Shown here: positions 22,668 to 34,506 of the stretch, piece by piece | How the letters are laid out: the number at the start of each line of letters is the position of its first letter | Numbering within the stretch: position 1 is the stretch's first letter | Assembly (NCBI GenBank): GCA_905178155.1 | Contig: CAJINV010000005.1 | Coordinates: 4,446,918-4,510,917, forward strand | Reading direction: 5' to 3' | From: Amoebophrya sp. A120 | Lineage: Eukaryota > Sar > Dinophyceae > Syndiniales > Amoebophryaceae | DNA length: 64,000 nt | The notes under the pieces: generated by a model | Seen by the model: the letters and a program-made list of their open reading frames with translations, nothing else | Told to the model about the DNA's origin: nothing | The model's database searches: none | Translations under genes and position numbers: made by a program

Positions 22668-24048
22668 GTAGTTGTAAAGAGCGACTGCGAAGGAGCAAAA
22701 ACTTCCTCACTCGTGCCGTGCCTCCTGGCCAAGTAGTTGTTGTCGTAGGTATTGCTATTAAAAATCCTCTTCAGTTGCGACTGCTCAAGAACGCCGTTTC
22801 CTTCTGGGAATCCGCTGTCGTGCAGGTGACAGCGTTCATTCGAACAAGTGTTAGACCACGTTGACGAACAAAGATGCTTCTAAAAATATTTTATCCATCT
22901 TGCTTTGGGAGGGCGCCTTGCAGAGGCCGCCTTGCAGAGGCTTTAGCTCATGAAGAGAATTCCAGCTGCAGGCACTCGTAAAGTTCTGGAACGCTACTCC
23001 AGCCTCATAGCCTCATCAATTTGCGAAGGCGGCTTCAACCTTTTGCAGCGCCCTTAAGTAAAAATGTCGGTCAGCCACAGCCGTCGGGTCAAGTGTCGGA
23101 GTTGGCCAGAATAATTTCGCGTGTGAATATCGGCGCCATTGTCAATTAGTTGCGTCGCCGTTGTGGTCCTTTTCCTTGCGAGCAGGCCCAGCGCCTTAAT
23201 ATCATCCCTCTTGCGACGTTCAAGAGTAAGAGTCTCGGTCCTTCGTGCGAACAATTCTCTCTGTTTCTTCGTCCGCTGAACTTTTTTCGTGCACCGATTG
23301 TATCGTATTCGTACGTCGGCGTCGTATCCGTATCTGTATCGGTCCTCGGAGTAGTAAATCAACCGTTGTCCTCTCGTTGTACTTGTCGTCGGTCGGTCTC
23401 GTTCATGGAACAAAGTACAAATACTTAAATAGACGTATGCGTCAGCGTCTTTGCGTACGGAGAAAGAATAGTAGAATCTCCACAGGCAAAGACAAGAGAT
23501 GATATCTTATTGATATTGAGTGATGATTTATCACCAGCAGACGAGTTGTCGTTAGTCCCTGTTTCTCACTTGTACTGCTCCCCCCCAAATAAACACAGTG
23601 TGGATCACATCAACAAGGCCTAATCAGCATCGTTTGCAAATGCAATGTGGAGGCGGCGAGCTCAAGCGGCCTCCGCCTCCTCTGACGAGCAGTAAAAAAG
23701 TAAGTACTTACGTAAGTTGTACCCATTTCTGAAGATGAACTGTTTCTCATTTCTTTTTTCTAAACACACACGACAATCGCATTGCTATTCTATCTTTGTC
23801 TTTCTAAGGTAAAGGTTGGTTGCATTCGGTTGCGTAACAACTCTGAAACAAGTGGAGAGGAGTTGTTATCTTCTAAGGCAGATTGTTGGTGCAAGATTCT
23901 TCAGGGAACTCCGTAGTACACCGGTAACGGAGAAGAACAAGACACGAAGGTGGCCATCGAAAGATGAAACTGGCGTAAGCATATGATCATGTTGTACAGC
24001 GAAGAACACGCAGCACTGGCAGCTTTATTTCAGTCATAGAGCAGGAGG
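22668..24048. other. Intergenic region
   Basis: No + strand gene is recognised. A possible ankyrin-like remnant lies on the minus strand (separate entry). A short duplication of TTGCAGAGGC words occurs near 22918-22945. The rest is AT-rich with no motif that can be supported. Confidence 0.45.
23054..23413 (-). pseudogene. Possible ankyrin-repeat remnant
   Basis: Reading the minus strand gives QLIDNGADIHTRNYSGQ, which fits the end of one ankyrin repeat and the start of the next. Upstream residues in the same frame are basic and do not complete the repeat, and the frame downstream does not continue the pattern, so a decayed copy or a lone exon is most likely. It would be the only gene on this strand. 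A chance match cannot be excluded. Confidence 0.3.
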
Positions 24049-27000
24049 ATGTTCGGGAGCCGGAAGAGAGAGGAGTCTTCTGGCGGTTCCGCTCGTGTGG
24101 ATCAAGGCGTTTTGTACATGGACCATGAAGCCTCCTACTTGCGTGGGTTTTTCAGAGAGTCGGAGACGTCCCGGAGTTTCCAGCCCTCCGCGGCCGAGGT
24201 GGTTGCGCAGAGCACGGGCTCCCTTGGGGGACAGCTGCATTCCTACCTGCGGGACAAGGATGGACGGCCGCTCGCGTACTACCTTGTGAACCTGGAGCCC
24301 GATGGAGGGCGATTGTTGGAGCTGGCGTCCGCGCCGGTGTTTAGCCAGTCGGTCTCGGCGACGAACACGAACACGAGGGCCGGTGCTTCGCGGACGAGTG
24401 AGCATAGTTCTCCACCACCGGTGGTCCGGTCTGTGTCGCGTGAATCGGGCCGAACTGTCTCGCGTGAAACGGATGCGCACCAGCTAAAAACACGCGGCCG
24501 AACTGTTCTCTCAGGTGCGGATGTCCAGCTGCAAGCGTCGTCCAAGGACCAAGCGGAGGCTGTCGCCCAGGCGCTAGAAAAGCAGCGTGCGGCCGAGGTG
24601 ATTCAAATGCGGCTTGACGGGTATCTGAGCCAGCCGGTGCCCCCGGAGATCTTGCGCCCGATGGGCAATGGGAAGCACGATGACCCGCGGATGACTGTCG
24701 ACCCCGAGGAGTACAGGCCGCAGCTCCTCTGGGCTGACGTACTTCTGCATGGTCGTGGAGCCGTGGGTATTGTGCGGAAAAATCCCCCCTCCCATCTTGA
24801 AGAGGCATCCTTCTGAAAATTTGTCATGCAGATTTGTGGTCACAATCACAAATCATTGCAAGAGATTCCGCCGCATTATGCACGCGGTTTGTGAAGATGC
24901 TGTCAGAGGACCTAAAGGGCAGACGTTTGCCATGCTAAGCGCCTAGCTCAAAACATCCCTGCCCAGGCTATGCATCTGCCTGTATTCCCTTACTGCAAGA
25001 ACACACAGCTTATTTGTGTACGGACATCCTGCGTCAGAGATTTCCACTTTGATATGTGGAAGGAGGATTTTTCATTTTGATAGTGGGTGAAACGGTGCTG
25101 CATCTGTGCTTTCTGCTCGGCACCCCGCCGCACCGAACGCTAGCGACCTACATGGTGAGGCGATTCGGGACAATCTTGTGCCGGCAGGCGTGGGACCCCG
25201 TATCCTGTGCAAAGATGTCCCCGTCACACACGTGCCATTTGACTTAATGCGGTTCGTGAGTGGTTTTGCCTCTGGCTCCTCCTTCGCTTCATTGTGCACA
25301 TGCTCTTAGCACGGTATGGACTTGATTTCGAAAAATGATTTTATTTGTCTTGCCTCCTACCTTCCTCTTCGCTCTTGCCCTTTTTCAAAATCACTTCCCG
25401 TTCCATTCCACAGGCCGAAGTTCATGAGCAAGAAAATTGATCTAAAAGCCGTTTTAGACATAGATTAGTTTTTGTTTTAGTTTACTTCTTATGCAGAATT
25501 GATGTATTTCTATTAAGCATCCATAAGACCAAAGCAAAATGCCTAGCTGTGCATCCCCGTGTCAAGGGGATCCGAGCCTGTGGAATGAATGAGTGTCCAC
25601 AATGATAAAGATGATGCGGCTCGCATTGCATGAGCGACGGGTTCACTGGAGGGAAGTTTTTCTCTTACTCTATCTAATGATCAGGATGAAGGGACGAGTG
25701 GCCTTGTTCCACGATACCTAGTCACGGCTATGTTGCTGCTCGCCTGTTGTACGCTCCTGTTGTTAAAATGCGTAACCGCAGGAACTCCCGCATCCAGAAC
25801 TAAAACTTCCCGAATTGTTGTACAAATGAAGCGTCGAAATTCACAATGTGGTCACATGGTGGGGACATTTTTGAAGAGGACATTCCCTCATCCACCAGCA
25901 CGCGCAGCTCGGCGACAAGGATCCCCGTTGGAAACTGCTTAAGAAGTTGAGCAAGAACAAAAAAAGCGATCCCGGTCACCCCATCTTGACGACGTCACTG
26001 AGTTTTTCTACGGACTGGGCGAAGAGCAGAACCAACTTGGATGAATCTAATCGGCCGACATGCACAACCAACCGTGATGGGAGGAGTGATCTTTTGCTTA
26101 GCACATTCAATGGAACCGATCAAGAAGAAGCTACTGGCGCAGACTTTCCCGCCGGATCGTCTCATTATAATTCATCGGGGGAGAACTTCTATGAGCTTCG
26201 CGAGGACGGCGATGGCATTGATGAAAAGGAGCAGTCCACCTCCGGGAGTGTGGCAGCTGAGAAACAACTAGCCGGGACGAGCGCAATGTTGAGTGGAGAT
26301 GATCAAGCGAACAAACAAGCCAAGACAAATCTGAACAGAGTTGTCAACAAAACGCGCGGCGGCACGTCTCTCTTGGAGCAGCACGACATCGAAATTAGCG
26401 TGGGAGCACCACGGCGACCGGAGGGCTCGACGATCGCCTCCGTGGCTATTGAGGAGGGGAGTAGTAGAACCGAACCCCTAAAAGTAGGGCCACTACCTGA
26501 AGAGACATCTCGTTCAGGCGGCGCTAATCCCGTGAGCATCAACAGGAACAACGACGAGGAGGACCACCTGACGTCCTCCGCTGCTGCTCAACGCGTCTCC
26601 GCAACTAGAGTCAAAGTGTTTGACGGAAGTGAGGAAGTCAACCACACGTTGTTTGATTTAGATACATATTGTCTGCGCAGTGGCGCTATGAGTCTGCCCG
26701 TTGACGCCGTCAGCCGGAACACTCACCCGCTTTCTTATTCCGAGCTGACCGGCGCCCAGGGGCCCGACGCGCTTTTGGAAAGGCTGGACGGCGAGGAGGG
26801 AGCGGGTGCGACGAAGGCGACCCTTGTGAAATACGTGGACGCCACGTACACTGGAGACAGCTACCGCGGCGAGGCCTGCATCCACATCGCGATCACCAAC
26901 GGGGATCTGGCGCAAGTGAAGCTGCTTGTCGAAGACGGCATGTGCGATACGCGTTGGGTGATGACCACCGGGTCCTTCTTTCGCGGGAAGCTGTATTACG

Positions 27001-30000
27001 GCGGGCGCCCGCTCAACTTCGCCGCGGCGCACGGCAACGTAGAGATCTTTGATTTTCTCCTCGAGAAGTATACTCAGACCGCTGCGGCGGCCTACGACGA
27101 GGCCCACCAGGTTGAAGAAGATACGCGCGAGGATGTTGTAAAGGCGACGGACTTGGTGTTGAACGCGGACCGCCGCGGTCGCGGCGCGAACCTCCGTAGC
27201 GACGAGCCCGATCCCTACAAAAACGACCGCCACACGGCGGCGCGTGAAACAAAGGGGACGGAGAGTACTAGCGGCCCTCGAGTAATAAAAGCAGGGGAAG
27301 GTGGAACAGCGTGGAGCCAACCTCTCGCCTCTCCAAGGGGAACAAGATCAACAGCATCAACATCGCGGCTTGTCATGCGGCCCTCGCCGTTCGCAGGGCA
27401 AAGGAGTGCTGCGACAGGCTACGTGGGGTCATGCTCCGGCCCCTCGCTCTTTCATCTGCGCGTCGGGGACAGGAGGAAGCTCCGAGAGGTTGAGCAGCAG
27501 CGGAAGGCGTTTATGCAACAGGGCGACCAGTACGGGAACACAGTACTTCACTTGATGGTTTTGCACGGTCAATTGAACCTGCTACGCCACGTGCTGCGTA
27601 CGTACCAACACGAAATCGAGCTCTTCCAGCTGAATCATATCGGATTCGCGCCCCTCAACTTGGCTGCGGCCATCTATCAAATGTAAAAATGTCTGGGTCT
27701 GGTTGCATTCTTCCAGTGGAAGAATGCAACTTGTGATGCTAACTTTGGACTCTAGAAAAATCTGTATTGCATGACCAGCAAGAGGAGTCTAGTTTGTACT
27801 ACGCGGGGAGGGCGTTTGTCATGCGGAGTAGGCATCAGGAAGCCAGCGCAAAATCTGTGATGCGCGCTCGTGCATTACAGACATCCTGGGTCATGCAAAA
27901 CATGCATGACAAATCTCAGAATCTTCCAGACCCAGAAATTTTTACAGTTGATACCATCCAGAACCCGGCAATCTTTGATGTTCTGATGGAACTCAGCGGA
28001 GAAACTTTGTGGGCGTACGGGCCCGTACGGTGCATCCGCTACCCGCTTCTCAAGCTGGACTCCGTGCTCTCCCGGCAACTGCGGGCTGGGTACGCACAGG
28101 CCCCCCCGCAGACGCCGGACAAGAAGCCGCTCCTCAAAGATGTTGTTGACCACCACAAAGGCGAAGTAGTAGAAGAGGATGCTGGGGCTGCAGCTGCACC
28201 AGCTAGTACGCCAACTACAACATCGCCCACCCAGCAACTCCAGGACGACGACATGCATGCAGCCGCGGGGCGCAGCCTCCGCTCAGTTCTGGAGATTATT
28301 GTAGACACGAAGTGCCACAGCCTATTTACCCCCATTGTGCGCCAGCTGATCCAGGACAAGTGGCAGATGTACGGTTCCAAGGTGTTCCTCCTGCACATGA
28401 CGCTCTTTTTCCTAAACCTGGTTCTCGTGGTGCTGGCGACGGAGTATCACACAGAAAAAAGCTGGCAGGGAAAGAGAAAAGAAATTAGTACACAATAAAT
28501 ATTAAATTTATTCTCTTGCATGTCTCAACAAACGGGAACAGCGTGAATGCTTCTATGGGCTCACCCATGACAGATTTTTCTGGGTTCTACGAGCTATTGT
28601 GGGTTTCATTGTTCATTGTATGTTGTTTGTTTGTTTGTTTGTGTTCATGCGTGAAGGTGGGAACGCGTTTACACACCTTTTTCTAGCGCTATTTCAAGAA
28701 AAACCCTAGCGCTCATTGTTCTTATTTTTTCTAATACAAATACAAAGCATTCTTGCCAGCTTTTTTCTGTATGATACAGAGAACTTCGTGCCGATGGACT
28801 TGCCTGCCTTTGGCATTCTGCTCATCCTCGCGCTCGAGGGAGGCAAGTTTGTCCACTGGTCCCAACGAAATATGGGCCCCGACCGGCACCTTGGCTGCGG
28901 CGCCGCGTCCACCTTCATGGCGGTGCGTAGAGCCGCGGACACTATCACCTTCGAGGGCTGCACGCTCATTCTGTACAGCCTCTTCGTGCTTGTGGTGTAC
29001 GTGCGTGTGGTGCTGGGGCGGTTCGACGATGGGGCGGGGCGGGTCGGCGGTGGCACCTCGTCCTTATCAAATGCAAATATGTCTGGGTCTGGAAAGTTCT
29101 GATGCTAAAATGTGCATGATGAGAGCACTTCCTTATGCAGGAAGGCATGACAAGTTTCAGTTTGCAGCACGCTTTCTCATACGCAATCAGCACGAGAGGC
29201 TGCGACGTATTTGTATGAAAAGAGAGGCTGCGACTTTTGCTAGTCATGTGAGCCAGTAATTACTGATACCCCCATAATATATTGGTATGCCAGTACACGA
29301 AGGGCCCTGCCCCTTCCTGTCCTAGAACAAACGCCACATACAAATCGCCAGTGCATATAAAATGGCCACTTTGTCTGGCACCTTCTGGTCCCGCCGGAAC
29401 CTTCCAGCACTGGCCCGGCCGTCAAGTACGGGGCCCCCAGTAACTACTGGGGGCCCCGTACGCAACTGGTCCTACGATGCCCCTGCGCCCTCGTTTTATA
29501 TTGCCCTGGTTTTGTCCGACTGCAATACGTGGCTGCGTAGCCAAAACAAAACAGCCACTCAATGAAAAACATTGGAAAAAGAGCTACGCCTCGGTCTTCT
29601 CCACTTTCAGGAGACTCTGCAGCAAGAGTGCTAAGGAGCGAGAGAACTCTGCTAGCTACCAAAGCGCGCACACGAAACAAGCTCGGCCCTTGTATGTTTT
29701 CGAAGCGCCGCCTGCAAGCGTGCCCCCGCCGCCTGCTAACAAAATATCGATCCGCAATAGGTCCTCACCGCGCGCGCGCCGCTAGTTTTTTTGGTTTAGC
29801 GCCCCTTTTCTCCGCTTGTGTCGCTCCTTGTGCGCAGTGCGCTCTCCGCAAGCCTCCCTTTGCGCTCTTCTGTTGTTCCGCGGAGCGATCTTTTCGCGCG
29901 CGGTGGATTGTGGCCTGCTTTGCGTAGCAATTTGCTGCTCTGCCACGCTCGCCGCCAGCTTTTTACTCGCTTTTCTTGGACCATACAACTCCGTTGTATG

Positions 30001-31694
30001 CGTCCGGCAGTACATACAAAAACTGCTTTTTTGTATAGCGGATTTCGGTGTTCCTCTCTCCTTTCGTATCACATGCAATACAGATTTCGTAGGAATGTAA
30101 GACCAGCAATACAAGTTCCAACCTTCCAGACCCAGACATATTCGCAATGCATAGTCCTCGGTCAGTGACTACGATTCTCGCTGGGCCTACGACTACGCGA
30201 CGGAGGTTATCCTGAGTAAAAACGTCCCCACACCAGAGTTGTCATGCAGATCTGCAAGCACAAGAGCGTTTGTAATGCGCATCCCCATGAGAGGCATTAA
30301 TCATCGTGTTTTGGAACTTGTAATGCTGTAAACAGCATAAGGAGATGGATTTGTTATGCGGCTTCCCTTGCTAAACTGCACTACACTACAGCCTGCAATT
30401 TGTCATGCGTGGTTCCCAAAACTTCAAGGTTTGTGTTGCAAAATGCCCATCTTCACTCTGGGATGGGGACGTTTTTACAAATGATAGAGGTAGCGTGGTT
30501 CGACCCGAGTTCCGTGTCGCCGCGCGTGCTGCTCGGGGTGGCGTCCTTGTTCGGGTGGGGTCACTTTCTGCACAGCCTTCGCGGCATGCAGTTTCTCGGA
30601 CCCTTCGTGATCATGATCAAGCTGATGCTGAAGAAGGACTTTGCGCGGTTTGGCATCATTTACGTGCTAGTGGCGGCGGGATTCGGGATCCTGCTGCGGG
30701 TGATGTTCCTGGATACCATCCGCCGGGATCGGCTGTCGTGGGAAACGTCCCACGCGGCCTTTGTGGGTGCGTATGGCAACCGCACCTTCACAACGCACGA
30801 TCTGGACAGAACCATGGTCACCACGCCCGCGCCCCACTTTTCCGACTTCTCCGCCACCTTTCTGGGGGACTACGGCAAGGTGTACAAGAACGTCCAGATC
30901 ATGTTCCGAGGCTCCTTCGGGGAGATGGACGACGAGGTATTTTCGGACGCAGAAAATTATCAGACCGAGAATTGCAAGAACACACTGTCTACATAGATAT
31001 TTAGCAAGATGGTATAGTAAGCCACTCGCGAAATGATTTTCCGATCAAGAGTACCAAAATTGGTGGCTCTACTCTTTTTTTGCAGCTCAGATGAAGAGAT
31101 GCGTTGTCATGAACAAAAATGGGACCACCACCGACGGTCTTGGGCCGCGGTGGAGAAGATTAATATCAAGAGAATGGCGTGCGATGTTGTATGTATAAAA
31201 TACTGGGCCGCGGCTCCGAGGAAAATGTAAATGAAAAATGAAAATCGGGATTTAGTGAAGGGAAATAAACAAGCTCTCATGCAGCTGTGATGAAAGAATT
31301 GAATTACAATTATGCGCAATTATGTGGTACAACTGGTGTGGGTGTTCGAAGTTTTCTTCCGCATACAAGCAATCAGTACAATTTTTTCTCCCTGCTGGTG
31401 TACAACATGTTTGTCGTGCTCTCCGCGATCGTGCTCTTCAACCTCCTGATTGCGATGATGGCGGACACCTACCACCGCGTGCGCACCATGGCGAACGACG
31501 AGTACCTGCTGCAGCGAACGAGCTGGATCCTGGAGGCGGAAAGGAGTACCCTGGCGCGCCTCGGCGTGCTCAACGTGCACAAAAACAGACCACCGCACCA
31601 TGTGCGCACGGAAGACATAGTACTCCCGAACGGAGTCACGCTGGAGAGCTACGCGATGCAAGTAGAAGTCCACACCAGGGCGGCGGATCACTAG
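24049..31694 (+). CDS. TRPV-like cation channel with ankyrin repeats
   Basis: This is a membrane ion channel of the TRP vanilloid type. The order of blocks follows TRPV/OSM-9 proteins: GRGAVGETVLHLCFLLGT; then YRGEACIHIAITNGDLAQVK; GSFFRGKLYYGGRPLNFAAA; YGNTVLHLMVLHGQ; NLAAAIQNPAIF; and WAYGPVRCIRYPL before S1. TM helices follow (KVFLLHMTLFFLNLVLVVLA, GILLILALEG, YVLVAAGFGILLR), then a pore region (MFRGSFGEMD) and S6 with YNMFVVLSAIVLFNLLIAMM plus a TRP-box-like helix. Five introners (24768, 27675, 28445, 29065, 30208) interrupt it. Two probable GT-AG introns (30937-31090 and 31193-31376) rejoin the pore to S6 as AMLY-YNFFSLL. The part between about 25240 and 26800 is partly low-complexity exon and partly unresolved introns. 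The start is the ATG at 24049. Confidence 0.8.
24768..25082 (+). mobile_element. Introner, group D, in TRPV-like gene
   Basis: The element is 315 bp, begins TATTGTGCGG and ends TTTTGATA, between exact duplications GTGGG (24763-24767 and 25083-25087). The ends carry GGAAAAATCCCCCCTCCC and GGAAGGAGGATTTTTC. Excision creates the TRPV-type block RGAVGETVLHL. Confidence 0.9.
27675..27953 (+). mobile_element. Introner, group B, in TRPV-like gene
   Basis: The element is 279 bp, begins TATCAAATG and ends GTTGATA, between exact duplications CCATC (27670-27674 and 27954-27958). Inverted ends are AAAATGTCTGGGTCTGG and CCAGACCCAGAAATTTTT. Excision gives NLAAAIQNPAIF, a complete ankyrin repeat. Confidence 0.9.
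28445..28776 (+). mobile_element. Introner, group A, in TRPV-like gene
   Basis: The element is 332 bp, begins TATCACACAG and ends GTATGATA, between near-identical duplications CGGAG and CAGAG (28440-28444 and 28777-28781). Inverted ends share ACAGAAAAAAGCTGGCA exactly. It contains a TTTG microsatellite near 28622-28645. Excision joins VLAT to ENFVPMDL. Confidence 0.88.
29065..30153 (+). mobile_element. Oversized introner, group B, with nested insert
   Basis: The element is 1,089 bp, begins TATCAAATG and ends CAATGCATA, between exact duplications GTCCT (29060-29064 and 30154-30158). The ends are AATATGTCTGGGTCTGG and CCAGACCCAGACATATT. Other group B members are 262-315 bp, so about 800 bp of foreign sequence appears to sit inside. 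Excision gives GGTSSSVSDYD in frame. The nested DNA includes a strong palindrome at 29427-29460. Confidence 0.85.
29427..29460. repeat. Perfect 16-bp-arm palindrome
   Basis: Arms TACGGGGCCCCCAGTA and TACTGGGGGCCCCGTA are exact reverse complements separated by two bases. It lies inside the foreign part of the oversized introner and could be the centre of a small inverted-repeat element or a cruciform site. Confidence 0.95.
30208..30486 (+). mobile_element. Introner, group C, in TRPV-like gene
   Basis: The element is 279 bp, begins TATCCTGAG and ends AAATGATA, between exact duplications GAGGT (30203-30207 and 30487-30491). Inverted ends carry GTAAAAACGTCCCCA and TGGGGACGTTTTTAC. Excision gives YATEVAWFDP. 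This duplication is the only one in the set that would allow GT-AG placement. Confidence 0.9.
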
Positions 31695-33022
31695 CAGTTC
31701 ATATAGCACGCAGATCATCTGTTATTTCCTTTTTATAATTTCCAAATTTCATAAAGTGAAAGTCAACACTTCAGTAAGTAAGTAAGTAGGTGGTCACTCT
31801 TTGCACCTGCTCTTGCATATCTATGTAGTGGCAGCCTGCTGCACTAGTAAATCTTAATGTTGGTCAGTATGATTTTCACTTCTATCACTGTTCGTATTGA
31901 CCACATGCTTCAGAACAATCAGTCGCCCCCCCAATAGCAACACTCGACATTTTCTACGTAATTGTCCACGTTCATTGCATGTCTGTGCATTGCAATTGCA
32001 ATCGCGTTAATGTGTGGCCATCAAGCGCACACAGGGTTTCAGTTTGTGTTTGACCGAACGGAATGGCTGCAAATAGAAGCGACGGCGTTCTCGGACGATG
32101 CAGCTAGGCTTTTTGGGATGAGTTTCGTTCTTTTTTTGGGAACAAAGAGCGAGATGTAATGCTCCGGGTTGTCATAGAGAAGAGCAAAAAGTACTGTACG
32201 AGAGACATCTGAGAGTCTTGCAAACTGGTGCCCGTCTTTTCAGTTTCCAAGGTCCAATTCAAAAGTGAGAGAGTGAGAATTTCGGCGCAGTTCACAGGAT
32301 GGGTCCTTTCATCAAAGAGGTGGCGCAGAGGACATCGCTTTCTCCAAGATTCAGATTGGTGGATGTACCTTACGGATTTTGATTTAAATATGGGTTCCGG
32401 CTCGACGGAATAACCTTGCCGAAGTCTGTGTGGTACAGCCTACATAAGTTCGTTTTATCTGCGAATAAAGCAAGTATTTTTCGGTTGCTAGGTTGGAATT
32501 ACGAGCTTTCGACGTGTGTTGTGTTGGAGATTCTCCACCGCCGTGCGCGATAGCGGCGCTCAGAAACGCAGCTTGAGCGGTGACGCGTCTGAGGAAATAA
32601 GATAGGAAGTACCTTGAAGGTTATTTTGATTCATTTCTGGTGAAGATCAACAGACTGCAGCACAACTGAGGGTGTAGGCCGTGGCGGCACAATGTGCAAA
32701 TGTCGGCCATGTGCTTGAACTTGAAGTTCAGAGCGCAGACAAAGCTGCTTGCTGTAGGACCACCCTCGTGAAGATCAAGATCCTCTGCAAGGTCGTGGTC
32801 ATCGAGGACCCTGATCCTCTGCAAGGGCCTGGTCCAGCCTCGTAATCCACCAAGCCTGGTGCAAAATCAAAAAAGATCCGCCACTAGCGCCCTGCTGGAG
32901 GTGCCAAGCGACCACGAACTTCGACTCAGAAGAAGTTGTTTCTCGATCAGCGTGGCTGTCTGCTCGGGGACGTGCATTTATCACCTTGCTGCGCTGGGTC
33001 TAGTCCGGATAGATACAACAAG
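31695..33022. other. Intergenic region with unresolved exons
   Basis: A frame around 31962-32159 starts with a hydrophobic signal-like stretch, and there is an acceptor-like TCTTTTCAG near 32240. These could be exons of a small gene, but no continuous product could be built. The rest shows nothing that can be supported. Confidence 0.35.
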
Positions 33023-33894
33023 ATGAACAATCCGTCGCAGACACTGTTGCCGGCCAGCGGCGGCACGACGACTATCCGGCAGAGAAATCATCTGGTGATA
33101 GTACCTTCGTACATGACGAGGCTTTATTTCGGTGCGAAAGTCTTTCTTGCAGATCGGGCTAGAACAAACTGCATCTTGATGCACACTGGGCTGAGTATCT
33201 ATGTCTAAATCTAACGCCTACTACTTGCCGAGAGCTGACCCGCTCGCAATTTTTTTTGCCGCCATCAGAACTTACTAAACGCTCTCGATCATGTCTTCAT
33301 GGCTATGTCATTATTTGGGATGATTTTTCATCGGGATGAACGCGCAGTACGGGGGGGCCACGAATGCTCGGAACGCCCACGACCCATACAAATCAGGACC
33401 CAAGTCACGACTGTTGGGATTGGCGTTAATGATTGGGGTTCCTTGGTCCTTCTTCCTTCTGACCGGGATCCTCTTCGCATTTGTTTACCACTGGTACGTC
33501 GTATGAAAGTGCTGGACAGCTCTGTCCCCCTCATCCGTTGTACTGCAAAGTCCTCCAAGTTACATTGAGGCCTGTGGTTGTGCCTGTCTTCTGGCCGCGT
33601 CTACGGAAATAGGAGAAACTTCGAAAGCCCGAACAGGAGGCGCGCAGCCAGACCAGAAGTTTGTCACGACGCTGAAGCAATACGGACCTTCAGTGTGTGG
33701 TTGTTGATGGTGCTCATGCCTTCTCGCTAAGGGTCGGGGGACAAGAAGCAAAAATAGAACTGCGAATGAGGGGGACGAGGGCTTGTCCACTATCATACGT
33801 TTCCATGGTATGGCTGCTGGTGTCCTTCCTACTCTTCGTGAGCGTCCTCTTCATCATGGTTGACTACCGCAACAAAACCGGAGGAAGATGGTAG
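33023..33894 (+). CDS. Small membrane protein, probably two TM helices, spliced
   Basis: A short N-terminal exon probably starts at the ATG at 33023 (NNPSQTLLPASGG). A clear exon from 33336 codes for a Gly/Asn-rich leader and a strong TM helix (LGLALMIGVPWSFFLLTGIL) ending at a GTACGT donor-like site near 33492. A middle segment (about 33598-33690) reads SKARTGGAQPDQKFVTTLKQ. The last exon has a second TM (MVWLLVSFLLFVSVLFIMVD) and a basic tail, ending at 33894. The introns look like ordinary GT-AG, not introners, but their exact ends are not fixed. Family and function are not recognised. Confidence 0.5.
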
Positions 33895-33947
33895 GATCCG
33901 TGTTTATTCTTGCCGATGTGCTATGAATCATTCCCACTAGGTGAAAT

Positions 33948-34041
33948 TATAGTGGATGTTCTTCATAGTTCGATCGATCTCATGGGTAAGGAATACCATA
34001 GCTTCCTCCTCGTCTCACTGAGGAGGTAGCGTCTGTCTTTT
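33948..34041 (+). repeat. Repeat X, copy 1
   Basis: It starts TATAGTGGATGTTC and ends GTAGCGTCTGTC. It matches 34841-34934 with one substitution (GAATACC versus GAATGCC). Confidence 0.9.
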
Positions 34042-34506
34042 TTCTGTCTTGGCTCAAGCCTACTTGAAATTGACGTCTGGCTCAAGCCAAGGTATGAGCG
34101 TTGGACTTAGTTTGTCCACCACCCTCCCCAGAACTCCTTTTCAGCTCAATAAAAATAAAATTTTGAATTTTCGCGGATTTCTGCGGAGTTTCGCCGTTTA
34201 TTTTTACGGCTCTCCCACCACCATCCCCTTACACCACCTCCAATGTGGCTCAAGGAAATTCCAAAATCGAAAATGTTTTGTTAAGCATTTCGACCTCCGT
34301 TTTATTTTTAATTTGTTTTCAAATAGAAATAAAATTTTGAAATTTCGCGGCTTCTTTCTCCAAATTGGAGCCTTACTGCGATTTTTCGTCTCAAGTCTGC
34401 GCTTTCGTTACAATGGATATCATAACGTGACGAAGTCTGCGCTTCGTCTTGCTTTGGATACTGACTTGACTTGATCCTATACTATCGGGCTGAGAACTCG
34501 AAGGCG
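34042..34506 (+). other. Spacer Z between repeat X1 and Y1
   Basis: This 465-bp piece has no counterpart at the right end. It holds two copies of an AT-rich word (AATAAAATTTTGAATTTTCG near 34150 and a variant near 34325). It also holds three copies of TGGCTCAAG (34050, 34078, 34246), which matches the 3' end of the dinoflagellate spliced leader. It could be part of the element, a second nested insertion or host DNA. Confidence 0.5.

Noticed and set aside
29273-30060. Independent gene inside the oversized introner
   Set aside because: Short frames on both strands lack any motif, and the flanking channel frame requires the whole 1.09 kb to be removed.
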